Positions 17,494 through 26,932 are shown, numbered from the stretch's first letter. The stretch is DNA of 64,000 nt from an uncultured Ruminococcus sp. (GCA_910584195.1 CAJTYV010000001.1:316818-380817); one strand, 5' to 3'. The notes: generated by a model from the letters alone, not told the origin. Numbers and translations are program-made.

Positions 17494-18300
17494 TTATTCT
17501 ATGAACTCGCCGATCTTTCTAAACTTAGTATACCTTTCTTTTAGCAATTCGTCAATATCTTTTTCGCATTTTTCTGCAATTTTGAGTGACAAATATTCTT
17601 TAATATTTTCGGAAATTTTGTCTAAATCGTTATGTGCTCCTCCGAGGGGTTCTTCAATGACGGTTTCCGCCACTCCGAGACGTACCATATCATCGGCAGT
17701 TACCTGCATTATATTACAGGCTTCTTCCTCGCGGGAAGCGTCTTTCCATAATATGCTTGCAAAGCCTCTTGGTGACACTACGGAATACTGTGCGTTCTCA
17801 AGCATGGCAAGCTCATCACATACGCCTAACGCTAAAGCTCCGCCGCTGCCGGCTTCTCCCAGCACAATTGAAACAATGGGAGTACGGAGCGTCATAAATT
17901 CAGCTATATTCTTTGCTATTGCCTCGCCTTGACCTCTTTCCTCAGCCGCCATACCCGCATATGCTCCGGGGGTGTCTATAAAGCATATCACCGGACGGTG
18001 AAACTTCTCAGCCTGCTTTGCAAGCCTCAGAGCCTTTCTGTACCCCTCGGGAAGCGGCATAGCAAAGTTACAGTCTTTATTTTCATTGAGGTTGCGTCCC
18101 TTTACCTGAGCGATAATAGTTACCGGTCTGCCGTCAAGCCGGGCAATTCCGCCTATAACAGCATGATCGTCCCCAAACAGGCGGTCTCCATGCATTTCGT
18201 AGAAATCTGTGAAAATAAGCGGTATATAGTCTCTGATGGTAGGTCTGCCCTTTGTATGAACGAGTGCAAGACGCTCCCATGCCGTTTTGTTGTTTTCCAA
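17494..18300 (-). CDS. accA: Acetyl-CoA carboxylase carboxyltransferase alpha subunit
   Basis: 268 residues, the shorter Firmicute/Clostridial form. Crotonase-like carboxyltransferase fold: FIDTPGAYAGMAAEERGQ and LGEAGSGGALALGV bind the CoA and biotin ends. The start is TTG at 18300 with AAGGAGG upstream, three bases after the accD stop. With AccD it moves CO2 from carboxybiotin to acetyl-CoA, giving malonyl-CoA, the first committed step of fatty-acid synthesis. Confidence 0.96.
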   Translation of the reverse strand: MENNKTAWERLALVHTKGRPTIRDYIPLIFTDFYEMHGDRLFGDDHAVIGGIARLDGRPVTIIAQVKGRNLNENKDCNFAMPLPEGYRKALRLAKQAEKFHRPVICFIDTPGAYAGMAAEERGQGEAIAKNIAEFMTLRTPIVSIVLGEAGSGGALALGVCDELAMLENAQYSVVSPRGFASILWKDASREEEACNIMQVTADDMVRLGVAETVIEEPLGGAHNDLDKISENIKEYLSLKIAEKCEKDIDELLKERYTKFRKIGEFIE

Positions 18301-18303
18301 GGC

Positions 18304-19149
18304 TCAGACCTCCTTTTCCTTGCAGCCGTGCATTGCCAGAATATTGGCAAGAACAGAGCGCATTTTCTTTCTTTCGACTATCATATCCACAAAGCCCTTA
18401 TTCTGCATAAATTCGGCAAGCTGAAAATCCTCCGGAAGGCGCTGCTTCATTGTGCTTTCGATAACACGTCTGCCCGCAAATCCGATAAGTATCTTCGGCT
18501 CGGCGATAATAATATCTCCCAAAGAAGCGAAACTTGCCGTAACTCCTCCCGTAGTAGGATCTGTAAGAACCGTTACATATAATCCGCCCTTATCGCTGTG
18601 AAGCTTTACAGCGCCGGAAGTCTTAGCCATTTGCATGAGTGAAACTATTCCCTCCTGCATTCTCGCTCCGCCTGAAGCAGTAAACATGATGACAGGCAGA
18701 TCGTTTTCAGCGGCATACTCAAAAGCGCGAGTAACCTTTTCTCCCACAACGCTGCCCATTGACGCCATCATATAACGCGAATCCATAACGCCAACAACGG
18801 TTTTTATGCCTTTCAGAGAGGCAGTTCCTGTGATAACGGCATCTTTCAGACCCGTGGAGCTGCGAAGCTCCTCCTGTTTCTGAGCGTATTCGGGAAAATT
18901 TATGGGATCACAGCTTATCATATTTCCGTCGAACTCCTCGAAGCTGCCTTTATCAAAAGTAATCGCAATACGTTCAGATGCGGAAAGTCTGCCGTGATAA
19001 CCGCATGCAGGGCATACTCTGTGAAGTTCCTCGTATCGGCTGAGCGCAGAAGTACTCTGACATCTCGGACACTTGAACATTGGCACGGAATCTTCATCGG
19101 AAGTTCCGTTAAAACGTGTCTTTACAACATTAAAAAAGTCATTAAACAT
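18304..19149 (-). CDS. accD: Acetyl-CoA carboxylase carboxyltransferase beta subunit
   Basis: 281 residues. N-terminal four-Cys zinc ribbon CPRCQS...CPACGYHG, then the carboxyltransferase domain with FTASGGARMQEG and PTTGGVTASFASLGD. Forms an alpha2-beta2 enzyme with the adjacent AccA. The Zn ribbon in E. coli also binds its own mRNA; whether it does so here is unknown. Confidence 0.96.
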   Translation of the reverse strand: MFNDFFNVVKTRFNGTSDEDSVPMFKCPRCQSTSALSRYEELHRVCPACGYHGRLSASERIAITFDKGSFEEFDGNMISCDPINFPEYAQKQEELRSSTGLKDAVITGTASLKGIKTVVGVMDSRYMMASMGSVVGEKVTRAFEYAAENDLPVIMFTASGGARMQEGIVSLMQMAKTSGAVKLHSDKGGLYVTVLTDPTTGGVTASFASLGDIIIAEPKILIGFAGRRVIESTMKQRLPEDFQLAEFMQNKGFVDMIVERKKMRSVLANILAMHGCKEKEV

Positions 19150-19162
19150 CTATATCACCGCC

Positions 19163-20512
19163 TTACTTTCGGGTTTCCATATAACGTGTAAGGAAACCGT
19201 TATCGTAATCGCCGCCGATAAATTCCGGCTGCTTGATGATCTCAAGCTGAAAGTCGATATTCGTGTCAACGCCGTCAACGATAAATTCGGATAAAGCCCA
19301 CCTCATTTTTCGGATAGCCTCGTCTCGATCCGAACCGTGAACGATAAGCTTGCTTATCATGGAGTCATAATACGGAGTAATAGTATACCCCTGATAAACG
19401 GCACCGTCAATTCGTATTCCCGGTCCTCCCGGTACATACAAAGCGTTTATAGTACCGGGCGACGGACGGAAGTTCAGCTTAGGATTTTCCGCATTGATAC
19501 GGCACTCGATAGCATGACCCGTAAGCCTTACGTCCTCCTGAGAGATACGCAGCGGCAGATCTGCTGCGACCTCGATCTGTGCTTTAACAAGATCAAAACC
19601 CGTTACTTCCTCTGTTATAGGATGTTCAACCTGAATCCTTGTATTCATCTCCATGAAATAGAAATCACGGTTTTCGTCCACAAGGAACTCGATAGTACCT
19701 GCGTTATAATAACCGCATTCCTTGGCCGCCGTAACAGCCGCCATTCCCATTTTTTTGCGAAGCTCGGGACTTACGATAGGGCTGGGACATTCTTCAAGTA
19801 TCTTCTGATTGCGCCGCTGCATAGAGCAGTCACGTTCACCGAGATATATAACATTGCCCTTTTTATCAGCCATTATCTGTATTTCAACATGATGCGGATT
19901 CACGAGAAATTTCTCTATATAAACGGTGTCGTCTCCGAAAAAGCTTAACGCTTCCTGTTGAGCCGCGACAATCTGTGACTCCAGCTCTTCCGGGGAATCG
20001 ACACGGCGTATACCTCGTCCGCCGCCGCCGGCAGAAGCCTTTACAAGCACGGGATAACCGCATTCCTCTGCAATTTTTTTTGCTTCCTCAATGCTTCTGA
20101 CAGCGCCCTTTGAACCCGGGATAACCGGAACTCCTGCCGCAGCCATAGTTTCCTTTGCAGCGGCCTTATCTCCCAGCATCTCAATAGATTTATACGACGG
20201 ACCTATGAATACTATTCCGTTTTTTTCACAGAGACGGGCAAATTCCGCATTTTCAGACAAAAATCCGAATCCCGGGTGTATCGCCTCCGCTCCTACATTA
20301 ACTGCTGCCTGTATAACGGCATTCATGTTGAGGTAGCTGTCCTTGGTTGCCGGAGGACCTATACATACAGCTTCGTCGGCTATCTGAGCGTGGAGGGAAG
20401 TTCGGTCTGCGGTAGAATATACCGCCGCACAGCGAACGCCTAATTCGCGGCACGCACGGATAATACGCACCGCAATTTCACCTCTGTTGGCAATCAATAT
20501 TTTTTTAAACAT
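19163..20512 (-). CDS. accC: Biotin carboxylase subunit of acetyl-CoA carboxylase
   Basis: 449 residues, standard length. ATP-grasp enzyme: N-terminal ILIANRGEIAVRIIRACRE, glycine-rich KASAGGGGRGIRRV, catalytic EMNTRIQVEHPITEEVTG and the IRKM/ALSEF C-terminal region. Uses ATP and bicarbonate to carboxylate biotin on AccB, encoded three genes upstream in the same transcript. Confidence 0.97.
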   Translation of the reverse strand: MFKKILIANRGEIAVRIIRACRELGVRCAAVYSTADRTSLHAQIADEAVCIGPPATKDSYLNMNAVIQAAVNVGAEAIHPGFGFLSENAEFARLCEKNGIVFIGPSYKSIEMLGDKAAAKETMAAAGVPVIPGSKGAVRSIEEAKKIAEECGYPVLVKASAGGGGRGIRRVDSPEELESQIVAAQQEALSFFGDDTVYIEKFLVNPHHVEIQIMADKKGNVIYLGERDCSMQRRNQKILEECPSPIVSPELRKKMGMAAVTAAKECGYYNAGTIEFLVDENRDFYFMEMNTRIQVEHPITEEVTGFDLVKAQIEVAADLPLRISQEDVRLTGHAIECRINAENPKLNFRPSPGTINALYVPGGPGIRIDGAVYQGYTITPYYDSMISKLIVHGSDRDEAIRKMRWALSEFIVDGVDTNIDFQLEIIKQPEFIGGDYDNGFLTRYMETRK

Positions 20513-20560
20513 TTAATTGAACTCCCTTTAGATTAATTGATAACTGACAATTTTCCGAAA

Positions 20561-21007
20561 TTACTTTTCACTGTCCGCTACAACAAATGTTATTTCACAG
20601 GAGACCGCTTTTTCGCCGTCCACCGAAGCAAGGGCTTTTCCTGTTCCTACGGGACCGCGCTGACGAATTATCTCAACTTCAAGATCGAGAACGTCTCCCG
20701 GAACGACCTGTCTGCGGAACTTAGCCTTGTCGATACCTCCGAAAAGACCTATTTTGCCTTTAAATTCAGGCTTTGACAGCATACATACCGCGCCTGCCTG
20801 AGCAAGCATTTCAATCATAAGAACGCCGGGTGTTACAGGGTAATTCGGGAAATGCCCCTTGAACCAAAATTCGTCCTCTTTTATATATTTTCTTGCCTTT
20901 ACTCTTACGCCGACTTCCATTTCGATTATTTCGTCAATGAGAAGAAACGGATCTCTATGGGGAATTATCTCCATTATCTGCTCTTTATTCATTAAAATAT
21001 CTGCCAT
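20561..21007 (-). CDS. fabZ: 3-hydroxyacyl-ACP dehydratase FabZ
   Basis: 148 residues. Hot-dog fold with IMEIIPHRDPFLLIDEI (catalytic His), the FWFKGHFPNYPVTPGVLMIEMLAQ block carrying the second catalytic residue. Removes water from 3-hydroxyacyl-ACP. No FabA-type isomerase is seen, so how unsaturated chains are made is not answered here. Confidence 0.96.
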   Translation of the reverse strand: MADILMNKEQIMEIIPHRDPFLLIDEIIEMEVGVRVKARKYIKEDEFWFKGHFPNYPVTPGVLMIEMLAQAGAVCMLSKPEFKGKIGLFGGIDKAKFRRQVVPGDVLDLEVEIIRQRGPVGTGKALASVDGEKAVSCEITFVVADSEK

Positions 21008-21029
21008 TTTTATCCTCCGTTAGTTTTAC

Positions 21030-21566
21030 TCACGCTAATTCGTCTTCGGCAAATTCAATCCATCTGCCTTTTTGATTTTTATAGTATAATGCGATAGAAT
21101 CCATTCCGTTTGATTTTACTTCTTCCCACGATACAGCCGTACCGTTCATAAGGATACAGTTTCCGTTTTCGTCAAAATCGTAATCTTCCTTTTCATCATC
21201 GAAGTCGATTTCATATCCAAAATCAATTCTGATCTTAGACGGCGATATATCCAGCTTTTTCAGCGGACGGTTTTCAATTTCCTCTTGTGGAAAACAATTG
21301 CAGAACATTGCATCATATCCGTGAAAAGCCCGGTCGAACAGCAATATTTCTTCTCCCGTTTTAACCGATCGGGCAACGATTTTTACAACGGAATATTCCG
21401 TACCCACAATAAGAGGATATTTCAGTTCTTTTATTTCAAAGAACTCGCCGTAATACCATATCTCAAAAAGCCTGCCGTTCTGAGAATCCGCAACATTCAC
21501 CGAAACAACGCCGCCTTTCTCCTTGTATTCCGCGGCAAACCCCTTTAAGTAAGACGGAATGCGCAT
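21030..21566 (-). CDS. Hypothetical protein inside the fatty-acid operon
   Basis: 178 residues, soluble and acidic, no signal peptide. N-terminal half has alternating beta-type sequence (VVSVNVADSQNGRLFEIWYYGEFFEIK), the middle has many Asp/Glu/Tyr (DFGYEIDFDDEKEDYDFDENGNCI), and the C-terminus repeats WxEV/WIEFxEDEL patterns. No cofactor or catalytic motif. Its ATG is one base from the accB stop codon and fabZ follows after 22 bases, so it is co-expressed with them. I do not recognise it; a role in the pathway is only suggested by position. Confidence 0.75.
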   Translation of the reverse strand: MRIPSYLKGFAAEYKEKGGVVSVNVADSQNGRLFEIWYYGEFFEIKELKYPLIVGTEYSVVKIVARSVKTGEEILLFDRAFHGYDAMFCNCFPQEEIENRPLKKLDISPSKIRIDFGYEIDFDDEKEDYDFDENGNCILMNGTAVSWEEVKSNGMDSIALYYKNQKGRWIEFAEDELA

Positions 21567-22051
21567 TACTTTATTATCATGATAGGCTGATCGAATTCGA
21601 CCGCCTGACCGTCAGTAACGAGAATACGCTCAACAACGCCGTCAAATTCGGACTGCACCTCGTTCATCAGCTTCATGGACTCTATTATCATGATAACATC
21701 GCCCTTTTTTACCGTATCTCCGACCTTTACAAAAGGCGGCTTGTCCGGCGAAGGAGCCTGATAGAAAGTACCTACGATAGGCGATTTTACTACATTTCCC
21801 TCGACAGTTTCTCTGCTTTCCGAGACTGCGGATTCCGGCTGTACCGCAGCAGAAGTCTGTATTGCCGCCGGCATTGACATACCCATAGCAAACGGCGCAA
21901 CAGCCGGTGCAGACTGCGGCTTTTTGCCCTTGATAGTAAGATCGCAGTCGCCTACCTTTATTGTGATCTCGGAAAGTTCATTGGCGGAAACTATCCCTGC
22001 AAGTTTTTCTATCGTTTTTATATTGATCGAATCAAAAAGTTTATTCTCCAT
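21566..22051 (-). CDS. accB: Biotin carboxyl carrier protein of acetyl-CoA carboxylase
   Basis: 161 residues. N-terminal helix region binding AccC, an Ala/Pro-rich linker (SAPAVAPFAMGMSMPAA), then the barrel domain with IIESMKLMNEV, where the Lys is biotinylated. The site reads MKL rather than the commoner MKM, which is also found naturally. Confidence 0.95.
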   Translation of the reverse strand: MENKLFDSINIKTIEKLAGIVSANELSEITIKVGDCDLTIKGKKPQSAPAVAPFAMGMSMPAAIQTSAAVQPESAVSESRETVEGNVVKSPIVGTFYQAPSPDKPPFVKVGDTVKKGDVIMIIESMKLMNEVQSEFDGVVERILVTDGQAVEFDQPIMIIK

Positions 22052-22062
22052 TTTGCATCTCC

Positions 22063-23319
22063 TTAGTCATTGACTTTCTTAAAGCAAAGCGTACCGTTAT
22101 GTCCGCCGAAACCAAGCGAATTTGACAGTGCGGCAGTAACCTCCTGCTCAATATTGCCGTTTACGCAATAATCGAGATCGCACTCCTCATCGGGAACTTT
22201 ATAGCCGACAGTAGCATGAATAAGTCCCTCCTGAATTGTCTTAGCGCAGACAATAGCTTCTATCGCTCCTGCCGCTCCGAGAAGATGACCTGTCATGGAC
22301 TTTGTGGAACTTATTTTCACGTTGTAAGCCTCGTCGCCGAAAGCAAGCTTAATAGCTGCCGTCTCGTACTTGTCGTTAAGACCCGTGGAGGTACCGTGAG
22401 CATTGATATAATCTATCTCGGAAGGCTTTAAACCTGCTTCCTGCATTGCAAGAGTCATTCCCATTCCTGCCGCTTCGCCCGTAGGCATCGGAGAAGTCAT
22501 GTGATAACCGTCGTCTGTTGCGCCATAGCCTGCTATTTCGGCGTATATCTTAGCACCTCTCGCCTTGGCATGTTCGTATTCCTCAAGAACAAGAACGCCG
22601 CTTCCCTCGCCGAGAACGAAGCCGTGACGCTCCTTGTCAAAAGGAATAGAAGCTCTTTCAAGGTCGCCGCTCTTGGTAAGCGCTTTCATATTTGCAAAAC
22701 CGGCAAATGTAAACTCAACGTTCGTGCTTTCCGAACCGCCTGCAAGGCATACGTCAAGGTAACCGTCCTTTATTTTGCGGAACGCCTCTCCTATAGCATG
22801 GGTTCCTGTCGCGCATGCGGACGAAATATCGAAATTAACACCGCGGAAGCCTGTTTTCATTGCTATAGTACCGGCTGCCATATTACTTATCATCATAGGG
22901 ACGTAAAATGCCGAAACGCGTCCGGGACCTTTTTCGAGATATTTTGAATACTCGGAAAGCGTAAGATCTATACCGCCGATTCCGGAACCTACAAGCACGC
23001 CCGCTCTGTAGGCGTCAACATCGGAAAAGTCTGTTCCTGCGTCCTCCATGGCTTCGTGAGCGGCGACTACGGCGTATTTTGTAAACTTATCCATGCGCTT
23101 AGCGTCTTTTTTATCAAAACAGCCATTTACATCGTAATATGCAGTCTCGTCAAAATCACGGACAATACCTGCAATTTTTATACCGGTAGCCTCCGTGTCA
23201 AAAGCATCTATATAAGAAAAGCCTATTTTATTTGCTTTAATGCCGTTCCAGAATTTCTCGACTCCGGTTCCGAGGGGAGTAACAGCTCCCATTCCCGTAA
23301 TTACAACTCTTCTGCTCAT
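22063..23319 (-). CDS. fabF: 3-oxoacyl-ACP synthase II (FabF)
   Basis: 418 residues. Condensing enzyme with Cys in ISSACATGTHAIGEA, His in NAHGTSTGLND and His in KSMTGHLLGAAGAIEA. Elongates acyl-ACP with malonyl-ACP. It is separated from fabG by about 190 bases that contain a structured repeat element (23371-23492), the only large spacer in the operon, so a separate level of control here is possible. Confidence 0.96.
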   Translation of the reverse strand: MSRRVVITGMGAVTPLGTGVEKFWNGIKANKIGFSYIDAFDTEATGIKIAGIVRDFDETAYYDVNGCFDKKDAKRMDKFTKYAVVAAHEAMEDAGTDFSDVDAYRAGVLVGSGIGGIDLTLSEYSKYLEKGPGRVSAFYVPMMISNMAAGTIAMKTGFRGVNFDISSACATGTHAIGEAFRKIKDGYLDVCLAGGSESTNVEFTFAGFANMKALTKSGDLERASIPFDKERHGFVLGEGSGVLVLEEYEHAKARGAKIYAEIAGYGATDDGYHMTSPMPTGEAAGMGMTLAMQEAGLKPSEIDYINAHGTSTGLNDKYETAAIKLAFGDEAYNVKISSTKSMTGHLLGAAGAIEAIVCAKTIQEGLIHATVGYKVPDEECDLDYCVNGNIEQEVTAALSNSLGFGGHNGTLCFKKVND

Positions 23320-23370
23320 ATTCTATACATTTTCCCTTCCTGTTTTTGAAACCGACAATTATTACTGAAA

Positions 23371-23492
23371 TTCAAAGCTCTGCTTTCAACAAGCAGACGG
23401 CTTACGATAGTAAGCCGGATTCAGTCGGAGATTGTATCTCCGACTGAATCTAAAGATGTTCGCCGCCTAAGAGGCGGGGACATCGTCTGCGG
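23371..23492 (-). repeat. Structured repeat element A, upstream of fabF
   Basis: A 122-base element built of nested inverted repeats: an outer gcagacg/cgtctgc pair, a 13-base hairpin around 23418-23448 (gattcagtcggag with ctccgactgaatc), a short hairpin ccgcct/aggcgg (23463-23477) and a terminal ttcaaagct/ agc-tttcaa type hairpin at 23371-23389. The second copy is at 34372-34460. Both copies have the same orientation relative to the gene that follows (fabF here). Transcribed as part of the fab mRNA. Confidence 0.8.
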
Positions 23493-23509
23493 TTATAAAA
23501 AACAAATTC

Positions 23510-24250
23510 TTACATTGATAAGCCGCCTGAAATTTCAATGACCTGTCCCGTAACATAGGACGCATCATCCGAAACAAGGAAAGATACAACCGAAGCGATC
23601 TCCTCGGGTTCCCCGTATCTGCCGAGAGCGACTGCGCCGAGCATTTTAGCTTTAAGCTCCTCCGAAAGAACGTCAGTCATCGGAGTATGAATAAATCCGG
23701 GAGCTACGGCGTTACATGTAATATTTCTTGAACCGAACTCCTTTGCTACGGTCTTTGTCATGCCGATTACAGCGGCTTTAGAAGCGGAATAATTCACTTG
23801 ACCTGGATTTCCGTAAAGTCCCGCAACGGAAGAAACGTTGACGATCCTACCGTGTCTCTGCTTCATCATTACCGAGCATACGTGCTTAAGCATATTGTAC
23901 ACGCTTTTCTGATTCACTGCGATGACAGCGTCATAATCCTCCTCCTTCATACGCGCAAGGAGACCGTCTTTTGTGATGCCTGCGTTGTTTACAAGAGCGT
24001 CAATGCTGCCGAAGTCCGCCTTGACCTGCTTTACCATAGCCTCGCACTGGTCGAATTTTGAAACGTCTGCGGCGATACACTCCGCCTTAACTCCCAAAGC
24101 ACGGCATTCCTCCGCAACGGCAAGAGCCTTTTCCTTATCTCCGTTGCTTGGATAGTGATTTATAATAACGTCAAAGCCGTCCTTTGCAAGTCTTTTCGCT
24201 ATACACGCGCCGATTCCCTGCGACGCGCCTGTTATGATTGCTGTAGCCAT
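23510..24250 (-). CDS. fabG: 3-oxoacyl-ACP reductase FabG
   Basis: 246 residues. Short-chain dehydrogenase: ITGASQGIG cofactor loop, NNAG, and the catalytic Ser-Tyr-Lys (VNVSSVAGLYGNPGQVNYSASKAA). Reduces 3-oxoacyl-ACP with NADPH. Confidence 0.96.
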   Translation of the reverse strand: MATAIITGASQGIGACIAKRLAKDGFDVIINHYPSNGDKEKALAVAEECRALGVKAECIAADVSKFDQCEAMVKQVKADFGSIDALVNNAGITKDGLLARMKEEDYDAVIAVNQKSVYNMLKHVCSVMMKQRHGRIVNVSSVAGLYGNPGQVNYSASKAAVIGMTKTVAKEFGSRNITCNAVAPGFIHTPMTDVLSEELKAKMLGAVALGRYGEPEEIASVVSFLVSDDASYVTGQVIEISGGLSM

Positions 24251-24267
24251 ATTTATCCTCCTTCAAT

Positions 24268-24549
24268 TTATATATCTATAACTTCAAATTCCGCAAAAAT
24301 TCTGTCACATTCTTTGCAGTATCCTGCCGGATTGTCTGCACCCCAAGTCTGTACCGTAAACTGCTTATCCACCATTTTGAAAATTTTCGCAACGGGACGT
24401 TTTTCATACTCCTCAGCAGTTTTGTCAGAATAATATTTCCCCGTGCCTTCAAAACATTCCAATATTGAATGCGGTGTGGGAAACTTTGCTCGTCCTGTAT
24501 CAAGTTCTTTGCCGCATATCGGACAGTATTTAAAGCTTAGACCGCTCAT
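24268..24549 (-). CDS. Small zinc-ribbon-like protein in the fatty-acid operon
   Basis: 93 residues. Two Cys pairs, CPICGKEL near residue 8 and YCKECDRIF near 78, fit a zinc ribbon with a long insert. Its stop overlaps nothing, but its start overlaps the fabK stop by four bases, so it is translationally coupled to FabK. Soluble. I know no function; a regulatory or redox-structural role is possible but unsupported. Confidence 0.78.
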   Translation of the reverse strand: MSGLSFKYCPICGKELDTGRAKFPTPHSILECFEGTGKYYSDKTAEEYEKRPVAKIFKMVDKQFTVQTWGADNPAGYCKECDRIFAEFEVIDI

Positions 24550-25472
24550 ATTTTAAGCAGTTTTTCAGCCTGTTCAATAAGCTCCTTAACGATAGCGTCA
24601 CAGGGCTTTACATCGTTTATCATGCCTGCGATGGCCCCGCAGAGGAACGAACCCTCGTCAAGATTACCGTCCTGAACAGCCTTTCTCAGCGAACCGAGAG
24701 TAAGCTCCTCGAATTCCTCGGGAGTGAGCGAACCGTCTTTCTCTCCGTTGGCGAGTTTTTTGGAGAACTTGGTTTTGATGTTTCTGCACGGGTGACCCGT
24801 ATATCTTCCCGTAACAACGCTGTCGGTATCCTTAGCCTTGACAACAAGTTCCTTGAACGTTGAATGTATCTGACATTCCTCCGAGGCAAGGAAACGAGTG
24901 CCTATCTGAACGCCCTCGGCTCCGAGCATGAACGATGCCGCTATACCTCTGCCGTCTGCTATTCCTCCGGCGGCGATAACGGGTATCTCCAAAGCGTCAG
25001 CGACCTGCGGAACAAGACACATGGTCGTATTTTCGCCGATATGACCGCCCGATTCCGTACCCTCCGCAACAACAGCGTCCGCTCCGGCGCGTTCCATTCT
25101 CTTTGCAAGAGCAACCGACGGGATAACGGGAATTACCTTGATTCCGGCTTCTTTCCATGAGGGAATGAACTTTCCGGGATTTCCTGCGCCTGTGGTAACA
25201 ACGGCAACTTTTTCATCAATGCAAAGCTGTGCAAGATCATCGGCATTAGGACTCATAAGCATGATATTTACTCCGAAAGGCTTGTCTGTTTTTTCCTTAC
25301 ACATGCGGATCTGATCTCGGAGATAATCTATGGGAGCAGAGCCTCCTGCAATTAGACCGATACCGCCTGCATTTGATACTGCTGCGGCAAGTGTATGCTC
25401 GGCCACCCATGCCATACCTCCCTGAATTATCGGATACTCGCATCCGAGAAGTTCTGTAATTCTTGTTTTCAT
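24546..25472 (-). CDS. fabK: Enoyl-ACP reductase II (FabK)
   Basis: 308 residues. FMN-dependent reductase of the nitronate monooxygenase-like TIM-barrel group: GGMAWVAEHTLAAAVSNAGG, VAEGTESGGHIGE (FMN phosphate region), AAGGIADGRGIAA. Performs the last reduction step in place of FabI, as in many Firmicutes, and makes the organism insensitive to FabI-directed triclosan in principle. Some homologues are nitronate monooxygenases, but the operon context supports FabK. Confidence 0.93.
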   Translation of the reverse strand: MKTRITELLGCEYPIIQGGMAWVAEHTLAAAVSNAGGIGLIAGGSAPIDYLRDQIRMCKEKTDKPFGVNIMLMSPNADDLAQLCIDEKVAVVTTGAGNPGKFIPSWKEAGIKVIPVIPSVALAKRMERAGADAVVAEGTESGGHIGENTTMCLVPQVADALEIPVIAAGGIADGRGIAASFMLGAEGVQIGTRFLASEECQIHSTFKELVVKAKDTDSVVTGRYTGHPCRNIKTKFSKKLANGEKDGSLTPEEFEELTLGSLRKAVQDGNLDEGSFLCGAIAGMINDVKPCDAIVKELIEQAEKLLKI

Positions 25473-25492
25473 ATGTACAACTCCTTATCGTA

Positions 25493-26479
25493 TCAGTATT
25501 CTATTATAACGCTTCCGTAAGTAAGACCTGCTCCGAAACCTATGAGAGCAATTTTCTGACCTCGTGTCACTTTGCCCTTTTCGATAGCCTCGCAAAACGC
25601 AAGAGGAATAGATGCGCTGGAAGTATTGCCGTGATGGTCAACGGTAACGATAAACTTATCCGTACCTATGTGCAGATTCTTGGCGGCAGTTTCAATTATT
25701 CTTATATTTGCCTGATGCGGTATGAACCAATCCATATCCGAGCTTGACAAACCTATTTTTTCCGCAGCGGAATTAAAAGCGTTCGGAAGAGCCTTGACAG
25801 CAAATTTATATACCTCACGTCCGTCCTGATAAAGCTTATGCACGGGCTTTTCGGGAAAACCGTCGTCAAAATCGGATTCAACTTTAACTTCGGAAGCCAC
25901 CTGACAATTTCTTGCAAAAAGCTTTCTTGCGCCGCTTCCGTCCGAAGCGAGAAACGATGAATACAGTTTATCGCTTTTTTCAATTACCGCCGCAGCCGCG
26001 CCGTCTCCAAAAAGTATACATGTACCTCTGTCCTCAAAATCGGTAAAGCGCGAAAGAGCCTCTGCCGATACCACAAGCGCATATTTCATTGATTCATCAG
26101 TCTCAAGAAATCTCCTTGCCGTGTCAAGAGTGTAAACAAAACCGGAACATGCGGCGTTAAGATCAAATGCGGCGGCTTTTTCGGCGCCAAGCTCATATTG
26201 CAGTATGCTTGCCATACTGGGAGTAAGGAAATCCGAGGTTACGGAGCTGACAATTATCAGTCCTATTTCTTTCGGGTCGATGCCGGCTCTTTCAATAGCC
26301 TTGAGCGCTGCATTTTTTCCCATAAGCCATGCAGGCTCCCAGCCTGCCATATGTCTTTCGCAAATACCTGTACGGGTACGTATCCATTCATCGTTTGTAT
26401 CGACAAATTTTACAAAATCATCGTTTGTAAGCGTCTGTTCGGGAAGATAGCTTCCCATTGCCAAGATATTGATTCCCAT
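25493..26479 (-). CDS. fabH: 3-oxoacyl-ACP synthase III (FabH)
   Basis: 328 residues. Starts chain synthesis from acyl-CoA and malonyl-ACP. Catalytic Cys in FDLNAACSGFVY, His in IPHQANIRIIE, Asn in DHHGNTSSASIPLA. SD AAGGAG precedes the ATG. First gene of the leftward fab/acc operon, so the region 26480-26932 carries its promoter, divergent from fabD. Confidence 0.96.
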   Translation of the reverse strand: MGINILAMGSYLPEQTLTNDDFVKFVDTNDEWIRTRTGICERHMAGWEPAWLMGKNAALKAIERAGIDPKEIGLIIVSSVTSDFLTPSMASILQYELGAEKAAAFDLNAACSGFVYTLDTARRFLETDESMKYALVVSAEALSRFTDFEDRGTCILFGDGAAAAVIEKSDKLYSSFLASDGSGARKLFARNCQVASEVKVESDFDDGFPEKPVHKLYQDGREVYKFAVKALPNAFNSAAEKIGLSSSDMDWFIPHQANIRIIETAAKNLHIGTDKFIVTVDHHGNTSSASIPLAFCEAIEKGKVTRGQKIALIGFGAGLTYGSVIIEY

Positions 26480-26932
26480 TCCGTTACTCCTTTATCAGAG
26501 TCAATAAAAGAATTGACCCTGCACTTTAAATTGAAAGTGCACTAAAATTGAAATTTTTGAAAAAAGTGTTGTAAAATTTGAAAATATATGTTATAGTATT
26601 AAAGTAAGCTGCTTTATCACAAAACAGTATACACTATATATTGTAAATCATTTCCGAATTTTTTGCAAGAATTTTTTAGCCATTTAATGTTATGATAAGA
26701 AAAATTCGTCAATTTTAACAGAGAACTTTCAAATAACACAACAAAATCGTTACATTGTTTGTAACTTTATGCTAAACGTTATTGCAGAGTATGAAAGTTG
26801 TTTTATCAAACAAATTCAAAATCTGTATTCGCGCCAGAAAGATGTGCGGCTTTAAAAAAATAATTTTGACTAAAAGACATGTCGATCACTTTACGAACAC
26901 AGGTTATCAGATCAGAAAGGAACAGATATAAA
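26480..26932. promoter_or_regulatory. Divergent fabH / fabD control region
   Basis: About 450 bases without a gene, very AT-rich. It contains a perfect palindrome gcacttt-aaattg-aaagtgc (26521-26540) about 40 bases upstream of the fabH start, placed between any fabH promoter and its SD, and a run of TTGAAA/TTTTGAAA elements (about 26548-26585). A smaller inverted repeat gttac/gtaac lies near 26750-26766. No transcription-factor gene is adjacent, and the palindrome does not match the FapR or FabT consensus that I know. Confidence 0.55.

Noticed and set aside
26500..26600. FapR or FabT operator before fabH
   Set aside because: The palindromes present do not match the consensus of either regulator, and neither gene is in the window.
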